Source of the DNA: Moheibacter sp035515075
GTDB taxonomy: Bacteria > Bacteroidota > Bacteroidia > Flavobacteriales > Weeksellaceae
Assembly (NCBI GenBank): GCA_035515075.1
Contig: DATJBZ010000026.1
Span: 1 to 25,956, forward strand
Length of the DNA: 25,956 bases
Direction of reading: 5' to 3'
In this document: one piece after another, positions 1 through 7,803 of the stretch
Layout: every line of letters begins with the position of its first letter
How positions within the stretch are numbered: position 1 is the stretch's first letter
Translations under genes and position numbers: made by a program
Notes under the pieces: model-generated
The model's input: only the letters and a program-made list of their open reading frames with translations
Told to the model about the DNA's origin: nothing
The model's database searches: none

Positions 1-1
1 A

Positions 2-118
2 AGTACCAATGCTTCAGCAGAATCGTTCAACGCTAAAATAAAAGCATTCAGGGCACAATTTAGAGGAGTCAAGAATAAAGCGTTTTTTTTGTATCGACTA
101 ACTAGAATTTATGCTTAA
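2..118 (+). CDS. Transposase C-terminus, ISL3-like (IS204/IS1001/IS1096/IS1165) family, partial
   Basis: Frame 2 is open from the window edge to a TAA at 116-118 and encodes the last 38 residues of a protein. The reading STNASAESFNAKIKAFR, followed by an FRG segment and an FFLYRLTRIYA-like end, is what I recognise as the C-terminus of Bacteroidota ISL3-type DDE transposases. In that family the NASAESFN part carries the last catalytic Glu. The rest of the gene lies outside the window, so I cannot tell whether the element is intact. The family call is from memory of these C-termini and rests on a short stretch. Confidence 0.72.
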   Translation, partial: STNASAESFNAKIKAFRAQFRGVKNKAFFLYRLTRIYA

Positions 119-119
119 T

Positions 120-141
120 CCCCAACATTTGCGCATGATCC
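120..141. mobile_element. Probable right terminal inverted repeat of the IS whose transposase ends at 118
   Basis: Directly after the transposase stop codon comes CCCCAACATTTGCGCATGAT followed by CC. IS elements of this type end within a few tens of bases of the transposase stop, and GG-ended repeats are usual, so this is the likely IS end. The left repeat is outside the window, and I cannot see a target duplication, so the exact boundary is inferred. Confidence 0.4.
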
Positions 142-179
142 TATAAAGTGATGGACTCAATTGACATTGAATTGCATCC

Positions 180-212
180 AAAAAAAAGACTTTCACATCT
201 GTGAAAGTCTTT
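180..212 (-). terminator. Rho-independent terminator of tRNA-Val
   Basis: A perfect 12-bp stem (185-196 with 201-212) encloses the 4-nt loop ATCT. On the minus strand it is followed by a run of eight U (complement of the A tract at 180-187). It lies 12 nt past the 3' end of tRNA-Val, in the right direction to end its transcript. Confidence 0.85.
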
Positions 213-223
213 CTGAAATTTCG

Positions 224-298
224 TGGGAGCAGAGGGATTCGAACCCCCGACCCTCTGCTTGTAAGGCAGATGCTCTGAACCAACTGAGCTATGCTCCC
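224..298 (-). tRNA. tRNA-Val (anticodon UAC)
   Basis: On the minus strand the sequence folds as a full cloverleaf of 75 nt. The acceptor stem is GGGAGCA/TGCTCCC with discriminator A, the D arm is AGCTCAGTTGGTTCAGAGC-like, and the T arm contains GGTTCGAATCC-type sequence. The anticodon stem TCTGC/GCAGA encloses loop CTTACAA, giving anticodon UAC, which reads valine codons. CCA is not encoded. A strong promoter lies upstream (313-343) and a terminator downstream (180-212), so it is probably a single-gene unit. Confidence 0.97.
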
Positions 299-312
299 CT
301 TGAATTCGAATG

Positions 313-343
313 CAAATATAGGAGCATTTTTTATACCTGCAAA
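313..343 (-). promoter_or_regulatory. Bacteroidota-type promoter of tRNA-Val
   Basis: On the minus strand TTTG (340-343) and TATATTTG (313-320) are separated by 19 nt, an exact match to the Bacteroidota consensus TTTG-N~19-TAnnTTTG. Transcription would start a few bases before the tRNA 5' end at 298. Confidence 0.78.
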
Positions 344-357
344 TCTTTTTATAACAT

Positions 358-388
358 TTTGGTAAATATTTTTTAAAGTTTATTTTTG
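358..388 (+). promoter_or_regulatory. Bacteroidota-type promoter of trmB
   Basis: TTTG (358-361) and TATTTTTG (381-388) are separated by 19 nt, matching TTTG-N~19-TAnnTTTG. The ATG of trmB is at 410, giving a short leader of about 15 nt. The site also argues against an upstream TTG start at 386, which would lie inside the -7 element. It is divergent from the tRNA-Val promoter. Confidence 0.68.
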
Positions 389-409
389 CGCATTGATTTA
401 CAAACAAAT

Positions 410-1087
410 ATGGGTAAAAATAAATTACGAAGATTTGAAGAGAATAAAACTTTTCACAATGTTTTTCAACCTTCAAGAGAAGAAATGATCGATGGATTTG
501 ATTTAAAAGGCAAGTGGAACCAAGAGTTTTTCAAGAATGACCATCCAATTGTATTGGAATTGGGTTGTGGAAAGGGAGAATACTCCGTTGCATTGGCCCA
601 ACAGTTTCCTGAGAAAAATTTCATTGGGATCGATATCAAAGGTGCACGTTTCTGGAGAGGCGCCAAAACTGCCATAGAAAACAACAAAAACAATGTCGCA
701 TTTTTGCGGACACAAATTGAATTGGTCGACCATGCTTTTGCAGAAAATGAAGTGAGCGAGATATGGATTACCTTTCCGGATCCTCAAATTAAGTTCAAAA
801 GAACCAAACATCGACTGACGCATCCTGAATTTTTAAAGAAATACCACCATGTGTTGAATAAAGAAGGAATTGTCCATTTAAAAACTGACAGCGAATTTCT
901 CCACGGCTATACGCACGGGGTGATTCAAATGGAAGGCCATGATGTTTTGCTCTCCAACCACAATGTGTACAATCCGGATAATTTTGAAATCCCCAGCGAA
1001 ATCACTTCCATTCAAACCTTCTATGAGAAAAAATTCCTCAAAGAAAATAAAAATATTACGTACATTCGGTTTAAATTAAACTATTAG
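410..1087 (+). CDS. trmB: tRNA (guanine-N7-)-methyltransferase TrmB
   Basis: The 225-residue product is a class I SAM-dependent methyltransferase that makes m7G46 in the variable loop of tRNAs. The N-terminus MGKNKLRRFEENKTF is typical of Bacteroidota TrmB. The SAM-binding loop LELGCGKGE is at about residues 49-57, and the family motif FPDP at about 122-125 is followed by a basic segment with HRLTHPEFL. The start is placed at the ATG at 410. An in-frame TTG at 386 overlaps the predicted promoter and adds residues not expected in the family. The peptidase gene starts 6 nt downstream, so the two are probably co-transcribed, although no functional link is obvious. Confidence 0.95.
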   Translation: MGKNKLRRFEENKTFHNVFQPSREEMIDGFDLKGKWNQEFFKNDHPIVLELGCGKGEYSVALAQQFPEKNFIGIDIKGARFWRGAKTAIENNKNNVAFLRTQIELVDHAFAENEVSEIWITFPDPQIKFKRTKHRLTHPEFLKKYHHVLNKEGIVHLKTDSEFLHGYTHGVIQMEGHDVLLSNHNVYNPDNFEIPSEITSIQTFYEKKFLKENKNITYIRFKLNY

Positions 1088-1093
1088 TACACA

Positions 1094-2545
1094 ATGAAAA
1101 GAATAATTGCATCTGCTATCACCTTGTTGTTTGCATCAGGGTTATTTGCTCAAGATAACACTTGGATTTACGCCACCACCACGGTAGAAAACGCACAGAA
1201 AATTCAAGCGACTCACCCAGATGGCATTCAAATATTGCATTCCGATGGACAGCATGCAGCTGTTTATTTCAGCTTGGAAGCCCGTGCCGAAATCAGAAAT
1301 TTCACCAAAAACCACGGGCCGGGTTATATTTTCAAACAAAACAAAGACACTGCGATCAATGACTTGGCCAAGGAAGTTACTTTTCATCCCAATGTGTTGG
1401 ATTTCACCATAACGCAAGATGCCTATGTACTGCAATGCGTGAATGATGTCAATATAGAAAACATCGGCAATACCATTTTGGAATTAGAGGCTTATGGCAC
1501 ACGTTTTCACAATCAACCTTCAGGACTTCAGGCTGCCCTGGACATCAAAGCCAATTGGGAGAACATGATCAATGAAGCTAATCGCTCGGATATTGATATT
1601 TCGTTTTATAACCACATCAATACGCCACAGAAATCCATCATTGTCAACATTCCTGGTTCTGATTTCCCTGATGAAATCGTGGTCATCGGTGGGCATTTGG
1701 ACAGTGGAGATCAATGGGAGCCGTATGATGCGCCCGGCGCAGATGACAATGCTTCTGGCATGGCGACTTTGACCGAAACCTTGCGCGTTTTATTGGCCAA
1801 TGATTTTCGCCCAAAAAGAACGGTGCAAATCATGGGCTATGCTGCAGAAGAAATTGGTTTGGTCGGTTCAGCAGAAATTGCACAGCACTACAAAGCGAAC
1901 AACAAAAATGTTTTGGCTGTGGCGCAATTCGACATGACCAATTACAAAGGTTCTTCTTATGACATCGCTTTTGTCAATGATCCGATGTATGTTTCCAGCG
2001 ATTTGAATCTGTATTTCATCGAATTGTTAGAGCATTATAACAACAACGGCGCACATACTTTGACCTATGGCACTTCACTTTGCCAATACGGTTGTTCGGA
2101 CCATGTGAGTTGGACACAAAATGGCTATCACGCCTCTTTCCCTTTTGAAGCTGCCATGGAAGAAACAAATCCATATATTCATTCGCCATTGGATACTTTT
2201 GCGACGATGAACAACGACGCATCCCATTCGGCTAAGTTTGTAAAATTGGCTTTGGAATTTGTGATTGAAATTGCCAAAACCAACAATCTCTCCACCCAAG
2301 AAATTCATGCTTCGGACTGGTCGATCGTGGTGCACAACCAACAATTGATTTATGATTTAAAACAAGGAAATCGCGCATTAAAAAGTTTAGACGTTTTCGA
2401 TACATCCGCCAGAAAAGTAATCAACAAAAACATTTTACCAAGCAAAGGAGAAATTTCGTTGGCACAATTGAAAAGCGGCGTTTACATCGCTGTTTTCAAA
2501 GATGAACAAGGAAAGGCTTATTCCAAAAAGTTTCTGATTCGGTAA
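1094..2545 (+). CDS. Secreted M28 family zinc aminopeptidase with type IX secretion sorting domain
   Basis: The 483-residue precursor has a signal peptide (residues 1-19, ending LFAQ) and an M28 domain resembling the Vibrio/Aeromonas leucyl aminopeptidase. The likely zinc ligands and catalytic residues are all present: H201 in GGHLDSGD, D217 in GADDNASG, the E252/E253 pair in AAEEIG, D280 in FDMTN and H337 in CSDHVSW. A CQYGC pair just before the last His resembles the disulfide of the Vibrio enzyme. The C-terminal ~75 residues (LDVFD..., GVYIAVF..., KKFLIR) form a Por-type sorting domain, so the enzyme is predicted to cross the outer membrane by the type IX system. The role is probably extracellular peptide degradation; the substrate is unknown. 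It starts 6 nt after trmB. Confidence 0.9.
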   Translation: MKRIIASAITLLFASGLFAQDNTWIYATTTVENAQKIQATHPDGIQILHSDGQHAAVYFSLEARAEIRNFTKNHGPGYIFKQNKDTAINDLAKEVTFHPNVLDFTITQDAYVLQCVNDVNIENIGNTILELEAYGTRFHNQPSGLQAALDIKANWENMINEANRSDIDISFYNHINTPQKSIIVNIPGSDFPDEIVVIGGHLDSGDQWEPYDAPGADDNASGMATLTETLRVLLANDFRPKRTVQIMGYAAEEIGLVGSAEIAQHYKANNKNVLAVAQFDMTNYKGSSYDIAFVNDPMYVSSDLNLYFIELLEHYNNNGAHTLTYGTSLCQYGCSDHVSWTQNGYHASFPFEAAMEETNPYIHSPLDTFATMNNDASHSAKFVKLALEFVIEIAKTNNLSTQEIHASDWSIVVHNQQLIYDLKQGNRALKSLDVFDTSARKVINKNILPSKGEISLAQLKSGVYIAVFKDEQGKAYSKKFLIR

Positions 2546-2568
2546 AGTTTGAAAGAATTCATCCAAAG

Positions 2569-2606
2569 AAAAATCCCTTTGAAAAAGCTTCAAAGGGATT
2601 TTTTTC
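2569..2606. terminator. Bidirectional terminator between the M28 peptidase gene and the pgi operon
   Basis: A perfect 15-bp stem (2569-2583 with 2589-2603) has a 5-nt loop, AAAGC. T runs follow on the plus strand and A runs precede it, giving U tracts in both directions. It lies between two convergent genes and probably serves both. Confidence 0.88.
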
Positions 2607-2626
2607 TTTACAAGCAATTTTCTGCT

Positions 2627-3583
2627 TTATTTCAATTCTACCGATTTGTTGCCAATTTTCAAACCATTTTGGTACAAATCAATTTTGTAATGTCCTCTTG
2701 GGAAATCAAAATCTTCCCAATCAAAAGAAATGTTCTGTTTGCTGCCTCTTTGGTAATTGAAGCTCACTTTGTCCGAATAATCAATGTTGCCATTTGAAGC
2801 CGTTTCCAATTGACCATGGGTCGCATCTTTGAATCGCCCCAAACTTCCATCGGGTTTGTAAATCGCAATATATATTTCTTTTTGACCGCTTTCTGCATAT
2901 TGGTTCGCATCCAAATCAAAACTTACACGCAATTTATCGATTCTTTTGGCTTTGTCTGTTTCCACTTCCTTGCCGCTTTTTTTCACTTTCAACCCTTGAA
3001 TTTGATAATTAGACACAGCAAAGGTAGAACGCATTTTGTGTTCTGTATCATCGGCTCTTTGTTTTTCAACGGCCAATTCAGAAGTCAATTGCGTTTGGTT
3101 GAACTGCAGAGTGTCGTTCACCGCAACCAAAGAATCATTTTTTTCCTTCAAAATTGAAATTTCTTTTTTGAACTGCGCAATGTCTTGGTTCAACGAATTG
3201 ATCATTCTTTGCGCTTGTTTCAATTCTTTTTCAGACACGTCGCTTTTGTTCAAGATGCTTTGAATTTGTTTTTGTTTTTCAAAAATCTCCGAATCACGGT
3301 GGGTCAAAATCGAATCTTTGGCCGACAAATCCATTCGAGTTTCCTCAAATTGCATATTCAAATCATCCAACTTCTCTTGTAACAATTCGCGGGCTGTTTC
3401 CGTATCTTTTAAATCGATGTTCAAAGTTTCCACTGTTTGGTTGGCTTGCTTATTTTGACTGAACTGATAAGCGTTGAATCCCAAACTCGCCAGCAACGCA
3501 ATGGCTAAAACCGCCAAAATAACCTTGTTATTCTTCGGTTGAGGTTCATTTTCCGGGTATTGATTCAATTCATTTGTTTCCAT
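2627..3583 (-). CDS. Membrane-anchored coiled-coil protein of unknown function
   Basis: The 318-residue product has a short polar N-terminus, one hydrophobic segment (about residues 20-37) and a long heptad-like coiled coil rich in Glu, Lys, Gln and Leu (about 45-185). The C-terminal domain (about 200-318) looks beta-rich, with segments such as LRVSFDLDANQYA, KEIYIAIYKPDG and GHYKIDLYQNGLKIG. The topology suggests one membrane anchor with the coiled coil and C-terminal domain on the far side. Proteins like this are often mislabelled SMC-like because of the coiled coil, but no ATPase motifs are present. It is the last gene of the pgi cluster, 6 nt after its neighbour. Function unknown. Confidence 0.85.
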   Translation of the reverse strand: METNELNQYPENEPQPKNNKVILAVLAIALLASLGFNAYQFSQNKQANQTVETLNIDLKDTETARELLQEKLDDLNMQFEETRMDLSAKDSILTHRDSEIFEKQKQIQSILNKSDVSEKELKQAQRMINSLNQDIAQFKKEISILKEKNDSLVAVNDTLQFNQTQLTSELAVEKQRADDTEHKMRSTFAVSNYQIQGLKVKKSGKEVETDKAKRIDKLRVSFDLDANQYAESGQKEIYIAIYKPDGSLGRFKDATHGQLETASNGNIDYSDKVSFNYQRGSKQNISFDWEDFDFPRGHYKIDLYQNGLKIGNKSVELK

Positions 3584-3589
3584 AATGAT

Positions 3590-4522
3590 TTATTTAAAGT
3601 ATTTAATTTTTCTTTTGATGACATAACGAGGCTGCCCATTTTTAGAGATTTCACAAAAAATCCAATTGTTCATGGCGTCTTTTTGGAACTCAAACCGGTA
3701 CACATCCGTCTGCCGTGTGTTGTAATTCAATTGATGGATTTCTTCAATTTGCCCCTGCGCACCATATTGTTCAGTTCGGATCAACACACCCGCTTCATCA
3801 TAAACTTGTTTTTCTACCAAATATTTTGTGCCATAGCTTAATTTTTCCACATTCATTTTTTGAGGATGTCCATAACGAATGCGCAAAGGCAAGCCTAAAC
3901 GATTGTTTTCGTAAACTTTCTGGTGAGTCAATTGCTCATTGTTCGCATAAGTTAACTCTTGCCAAGGATGTTGAAAGTGATCCAAAGTAAAATCAGTATA
4001 AGAAAAAATTTCATCTTCCATCCAAAAAACTTTCTTTTTCAAACCTTTTGCATCGTAGACCGAATTGGTCACCCAATATTGGTCAGCATTTCTTCCCGCA
4101 TTGAATTCATCCATCCGAATCAAACGATTGCCCAAATAATAATAGGTTTTTCTTTGGGCTATTTTTCTGGGTTCCTCATCATTTTGAATCAAAGTGGTTT
4201 CTGATTTTTCCAATTGATTTTGCGGATTGATTTGATAAATCGTTCGATCAAAAATCCCCAATTTCCCACGGTAATCCAAGAAATTTTCTTGCACAATCAA
4301 ATTGCGTTGTCGGTCAAATTGCCAATAAATCGAATCGAAATTTTGGCTGTCCAAAAAGCCTGAAGCAGCAGTTTTTCCAACATTGAGCGCTATCGTCACC
4401 GACTGCACATTCTCTACAGGCCCGACCAAAGCAAAATCAGCCGTCCGTTGTTGTCCAAAAATAGGGCTAACCGCCAAAAGGCAGAGCCACAAGATGCTAT
4501 GTACGCATTTTTTTGTAAGCAT
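3590..4522 (-). CDS. Exported protein of unknown function with YD/MORN-like repeats
   Basis: The 310-residue product has a signal peptide (about residues 1-23, LLAVSPIFGQ). The mature part is built of short beta-strand units such as IYQINPQNQLEKSE, VYDAKGLKKKVFW, VYENNRLGLPLRI and VYDEAGVLIRTEQYG. These recall the 'Y-D-x-x-G-x-L' repeats seen in RHS/YD and toxin-antidote-like repeat proteins. I do not recognise a named family. The ATG lies inside the 3' end of pgi (26-nt overlap), and the next gene starts 6 nt after the stop, so translation is probably coupled across the cluster. Confidence 0.82.
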   Translation of the reverse strand: MLTKKCVHSILWLCLLAVSPIFGQQRTADFALVGPVENVQSVTIALNVGKTAASGFLDSQNFDSIYWQFDRQRNLIVQENFLDYRGKLGIFDRTIYQINPQNQLEKSETTLIQNDEEPRKIAQRKTYYYLGNRLIRMDEFNAGRNADQYWVTNSVYDAKGLKKKVFWMEDEIFSYTDFTLDHFQHPWQELTYANNEQLTHQKVYENNRLGLPLRIRYGHPQKMNVEKLSYGTKYLVEKQVYDEAGVLIRTEQYGAQGQIEEIHQLNYNTRQTDVYRFEFQKDAMNNWIFCEISKNGQPRYVIKRKIKYFK

Positions 4523-6146
4523 TGATCAATCCATTGGTTGAAACATCGTGGGTTTGTATGGTTGCATTTGTGTTTAACTCTGGTAAAATTTTATTTGCCA
4601 ATTCTTTACCTAACTCCACGCCCCATTGGTCGTAACTAAAAATGTTCCAAACTGTGCCTTGAACAAATATTTTATGTTCATAACAAGCTATTAAACTTCC
4701 CAAAGTCCTTGGCGTTAGCTTTTTAAACAACAAAGAATTGCTGGGCGCATTGCCTTCAAACACTTTATAGGAAAGCAGTTGCTCGATTTCATTTGGCGTT
4801 TTTCCTTGTTGAACCAATTCTTTTTTCACAGTGATGGCGTCTTTTCCAAAAGCCAAGGCTTCGGTTTGTGCAAAACAATTCGCCAACAACTTCTCATGGT
4901 GGTCTCCCGTCGGATGCAAGGGTTGCGCCGCCACCAAAAAATCACAAGGAATCAAATGCGTGCCTTGGTGGATCAATTGAAAAAAAGCATGTTGCCCATT
5001 GGTTCCCGCTTCCCCCCAAACGATGGGCCCAGTGGTGTAATTGACCGGACGACCAGAACGGTCCACATTTTTACCATTGCTTTCCATATCGGTTTGTTGC
5101 AAATAAGTTGGGAATTTCGTCAAATATTGGTCATAAGGTAGGATGGCATGCGTGGCAGCTTTGAAAAAATTGTGGTACCAAATGCCCAATAATCCCATGA
5201 TGACCGGAATGTTTTCATGGAATGCTGTTTTCGAGAAATGTTCATCGGCCTCAAAAGCACCTTCCAACAATTCCTCAAAACCTTCAAAGCCGATCGCCAA
5301 GCAGATGCTCAAACCAATTGCGCTCCACAAGGAAAAACGACCGCCTACCCAATCCCAAAATTGAAATTGATTTTTCGGATCGATGCCAAAATCCACCACT
5401 GCATTTGTGTTCGTGGAAATGGCGACGAAATGTTGGGCTATACTTTCAGCATTTCCACCTTGTTCCATAAACCATTGCTTCGCCGTATGGGCGTTGGTCA
5501 TGGTTTCTTGGGTAGTAAAAGTTTTGGAAGCTATGATGAACAAGGTCGTTTCCACATTGACTTTTTGCAATGTCTCGATCAAATTAGTGGCATCGACATT
5601 CGACACAAAATGCATGTTGAGAGGTGTTTTGTAATACGCCAGACTCTCGACCACCATTTTTGGCCCCAAATCCGAACCGCCAATACCGATATTGACCACA
5701 TCGGTGATTGCTTTCCCACTGAAACCTTTCCATTTGCCAGCAATTACTTGTTGAGAGAAATTTTTCATTTGCGCCAAAACCGAATGAATTTCTGGCATCA
5801 CATCCTTTCCGTCAACAAAAATGGGTTGACTCCCTCGGTTTCTGAGTGCGGTATGCAAAACCGCGCGATTTTCTGTAACATTGATTTTTTCACCAGAAAA
5901 CTGTTGTTCAATGGCTGCTTTCAAATGACATTCTTCTGCCAATTCCAACAACAAATCCAAAGTTTTTTGGGTGATCCTATTTTTAGAAAAATCAAACAAC
6001 CAATCTTTCCATGCAATATGAAATTGCGCAAAACGCTGGTCATCCTCAAACAAATCCCGCAAATGAACGGACGAGATTTCTTGCCAATGTTGGTTCAATT
6101 TTTCCCATGCTTGGGTTTGGGTCGGGTTGGTTTGCTTCAATGCCAT
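4497..6146 (-). CDS. pgi: Glucose-6-phosphate isomerase
   Basis: This 549-residue cytosolic enzyme interconverts glucose-6-phosphate and fructose-6-phosphate in glycolysis and gluconeogenesis. Family signatures are complete: TENRAVLHTALR (about 91-102), GIGGSDLG (154-161), SKTFTTQET (207-215), WVGGRFSLWSAIG (266-278), QQTDMESNGK with the catalytic Glu (350-359), GTNGQHAFFQLIHQG with a conserved His (381-395), and DQWGVELGKELA near the C-terminus. The length is that of full-size bacterial Pgi. It is the first gene of a minus-strand cluster whose other two members are envelope proteins without an evident metabolic role. Confidence 0.97.
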   Translation of the reverse strand: MALKQTNPTQTQAWEKLNQHWQEISSVHLRDLFEDDQRFAQFHIAWKDWLFDFSKNRITQKTLDLLLELAEECHLKAAIEQQFSGEKINVTENRAVLHTALRNRGSQPIFVDGKDVMPEIHSVLAQMKNFSQQVIAGKWKGFSGKAITDVVNIGIGGSDLGPKMVVESLAYYKTPLNMHFVSNVDATNLIETLQKVNVETTLFIIASKTFTTQETMTNAHTAKQWFMEQGGNAESIAQHFVAISTNTNAVVDFGIDPKNQFQFWDWVGGRFSLWSAIGLSICLAIGFEGFEELLEGAFEADEHFSKTAFHENIPVIMGLLGIWYHNFFKAATHAILPYDQYLTKFPTYLQQTDMESNGKNVDRSGRPVNYTTGPIVWGEAGTNGQHAFFQLIHQGTHLIPCDFLVAAQPLHPTGDHHEKLLANCFAQTEALAFGKDAITVKKELVQQGKTPNEIEQLLSYKVFEGNAPSNSLLFKKLTPRTLGSLIACYEHKIFVQGTVWNIFSYDQWGVELGKELANKILPELNTNATIQTHDVSTNGLINAYKKMRT

Positions 6147-6162
6147 AAAGATAGCTTTGGGG

Positions 6163-6170
6163 CAAAAATA
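6163..6170 (-). promoter_or_regulatory. Possible -7 element of the pgi promoter
   Basis: On the minus strand TATTTTTG fits TAnnTTTG and would place the start site about 10 nt before the pgi ATG. I see no convincing TTTG at the right distance upstream, so this is a weak call. Confidence 0.35.
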
Positions 6171-6211
6171 ATTATTCTACCTGAGTTTTAAGGAGTTTTC
6201 ATTGGGAATCC

Positions 6212-6240
6212 TTGGAATATAAAGAAGACACTTATATTTA
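6212..6240 (+). promoter_or_regulatory. Possible promoter of the lipoprotein gene
   Basis: TTG (6212-6214) and TATATTTA (6233-6240) are 18 nt apart. This fits the Bacteroidota pattern except for the last base of the -7 element. The ATG follows at 6259. Confidence 0.4.
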
Positions 6241-6258
6241 CAGTCTAAAAATTGAACC

Positions 6259-6795
6259 ATGAAAAAAATATTATTATGCTTTGTCGCAGCAATCCTCTTG
6301 ACTGCTTGCAAGGTAAGTGATTCCAACAAAGAATTTGAAGTCAACGGCTTGTATTCAATTTCAGTTCCAAGTTTCATGAACAAAACCACCGATCTCAACG
6401 ATGAAGCTTCTTTTCAATACCAAAACATTTGGAAAGAATTGTACGCCATGGTCATCGAAGAATCGAAAGAAGGATTTGGAGAAGCTTTGCAATACAATGA
6501 AGATTGGATGGAAAAAGAAAACAGCTTGTCCACCTATACGCAGATTGTTTATGACAACATCGCTGCAGTAGCTGAGGTTTATGAAAAGGAATGGAAAGAA
6601 ACGGTCATTCATGGTTTGCCGGCAAAAATCTTGCAATTGAATGCCAACATTGGTGGCTTGGACATATTTTATATGATTGGCATCGTCGATGGCAAAGAGA
6701 ATTATTACCAAGTCTACACTTGGACTTTGTCGAAAAAAGAAGCAGAGCACCAAGAGAAAATGCAAGCCATCATCGATTCTTTCCAAGAACTTTAA
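6259..6795 (+). CDS. Predicted lipoprotein of unknown function
   Basis: The 178-residue product starts MKKILLCFVAAILLTAC, a type II signal peptide with lipobox LTAC and acylated Cys17. The mature part has a strand-turn pattern, starting FEVNGLYSISVPSFMNK, a central segment with IQLNANIGGLD-like spacing (ILQLNANIGGL), and a C-terminal helix EAEHQEKMQAIIDSFQEL. This layout resembles the PsbP/DUF1795-like lipoproteins that carry a 'YSISVP' start and end in '...I..SF', but I am not certain of the family. It lies between divergent pgi and the co-directional pseudouridine synthase gene 51 nt downstream. Function unknown. Confidence 0.88.
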   Translation: MKKILLCFVAAILLTACKVSDSNKEFEVNGLYSISVPSFMNKTTDLNDEASFQYQNIWKELYAMVIEESKEGFGEALQYNEDWMEKENSLSTYTQIVYDNIAAVAEVYEKEWKETVIHGLPAKILQLNANIGGLDIFYMIGIVDGKENYYQVYTWTLSKKEAEHQEKMQAIIDSFQEL

Positions 6796-6816
6796 GCCGA
6801 TTTTTATAGGCTTGCG

Positions 6817-6824
6817 TATCTTTG
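6817..6824 (+). promoter_or_regulatory. Probable -7 element upstream of the RluF-like gene
   Basis: TATCTTTG is an exact TAnnTTTG match, 22 nt before the ATG at 6847. The -33 region is poor (TTTA at about 6792), so strength is uncertain. Confidence 0.48.
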
Positions 6825-6846
6825 GCATTTGGATAAAATTTGAAAC

Positions 6847-7575
6847 ATGGAAGACAAAAATCCCATCCGCATCAACAAATATTTCAGTGAAATTGGTTAT
6901 TGCTCACGGAGAGCAGCCGACAAACTCATTGAAGAAGGGCGCGTGACCATCAATGGCGCAGTGGCAGAAATGGGCTCCAAAGTTGTTCCAGGAGATGAAA
7001 TTCGACTCAATGGAAAAATTATGGGGCAGAAAACCGATGATTTTGTTTACATCGCTTTCAACAAACCCAAAGGCATTGTTTGCACCACGGATACCGTTCG
7101 TGAAAAGAACAACATCATCGACTACATCAATTATCCAGAACGCATTTTTCCAATTGGCCGTTTGGACAAAGACAGCCAAGGCTTGATCTTTTTGACCAAT
7201 GATGGTGACATTGTCAATGAAATTCTTCGAAACAAAAACAACAACGAAAAAGAATACCTGGTCGTGGTCAAAGATCCGATCACTCCTGCCTTCATTAGAA
7301 AAATGGGCAATGGCGTACCGATTTTGGGAACAATGACCAACAAATGTTTTGTGGAACAAATCGATGCGCACCAATTCAGGATCATTTTGACCCAAGGACT
7401 TAACCGCCAAATTCGTCGCATGACTGAATACTTGGGCAACAAAGTCATCAAACTGCAACGTTACCGCATCATGAATGTCAATTTGGATGTACCTATTGGA
7501 AAATGGCGGCATTTGACCGAAGAAGAAATTTCAACAATCAAAAAAAGTTTGGCAGGTTCATCCAAAACAGGATAA
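6847..7575 (+). CDS. rluF: 23S rRNA pseudouridine synthase, RluF-like (RsuA family)
   Basis: The 242-residue product is a two-domain RsuA-family enzyme. Residues about 7-60 form an S4 RNA-binding domain (RINKYFSEIGYCSRRAAD, then GRVTING). The catalytic domain carries FNKPKGIVCTTD and the active-site loop IGRLDKDSQGL with nucleophile Asp107. NRQIRRM follows, as in RluF/RluB-type enzymes. E. coli RluF makes pseudouridine at 2604 of 23S rRNA; the overall sequence is closest to RluF from memory, but the modified site is not provable here. It has its own probable promoter and is followed by tRNA-Pro. Confidence 0.9.
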   Translation: MEDKNPIRINKYFSEIGYCSRRAADKLIEEGRVTINGAVAEMGSKVVPGDEIRLNGKIMGQKTDDFVYIAFNKPKGIVCTTDTVREKNNIIDYINYPERIFPIGRLDKDSQGLIFLTNDGDIVNEILRNKNNNEKEYLVVVKDPITPAFIRKMGNGVPILGTMTNKCFVEQIDAHQFRIILTQGLNRQIRRMTEYLGNKVIKLQRYRIMNVNLDVPIGKWRHLTEEEISTIKKSLAGSSKTG

Positions 7576-7593
7576 GTCTAGTTTACGCGAGAC

Positions 7594-7625
7594 TTTCGTT
7601 TAGATGGAAGAATTTGTTATCTTTG
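7594..7625 (+). promoter_or_regulatory. Promoter of tRNA-Pro
   Basis: TTTC (7594-7597) and TATCTTTG (7618-7625) are 20 nt apart. The -7 element is an exact TAnnTTTG match and the -33 element has one mismatch. The tRNA starts at 7636. Confidence 0.58.
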
Positions 7626-7635
7626 CGACAAATTA

Positions 7636-7709
7636 CGGGATGTAGCGCAGTCTGGTAGCGTACTTGCATGGGGTGCAAGGGGTCGCTGGTTCGAATCCAG
7701 TCATTCCGA
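7636..7709 (+). tRNA. tRNA-Pro (anticodon GGG)
   Basis: A complete cloverleaf of 74 nt. The acceptor stem is CGGGATG/CATTCCG (one G-U pair) with discriminator A. The anticodon stem CTTGC/GCAAG encloses loop ATGGGGT, giving anticodon GGG, and the T arm contains GGTTCGAATCC. The C1-G72 first pair is typical of bacterial tRNA-Pro. CCA is not encoded. Confidence 0.96.
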
Positions 7710-7727
7710 CAACATAAAAATCACACC

Positions 7728-7769
7728 AAAAAAGGAAGCCTTTCAATGTAGAAAACGCTTCCTTTTTTT
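7728..7769 (+). terminator. Rho-independent terminator after tRNA-Pro
   Basis: A 12-bp stem (7728-7739, AAAAAAGGAAGC, with its complement 7757-7768) encloses a 17-nt loop, and T runs to 7769. The A-rich left arm also gives a U tract on the minus strand, so it could serve the P-type ATPase gene that ends at 7804. Confidence 0.75.
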
Positions 7770-7803
7770 ATTGAGTTTTGTTTGTGATCTTGCTACAATT
7801 CCA

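Noticed and set aside
386..409. Upstream TTG start for trmB
   Set aside because: It overlaps the -7 promoter element and adds eight residues not typical of TrmB; the ATG at 410 fits the family start.
5217..6191. A 324-codon open frame on the plus strand opposite pgi
   Set aside because: It is fully antisense to a well-supported pgi; its translation is low-complexity, rich in Cys, Phe and His, and matches no family.
6904..7512. A 202-codon minus-strand frame opposite the RluF-like gene
   Set aside because: It is antisense to a complete pseudouridine synthase gene and has the Phe/His/Asn-rich look of a shadow frame.
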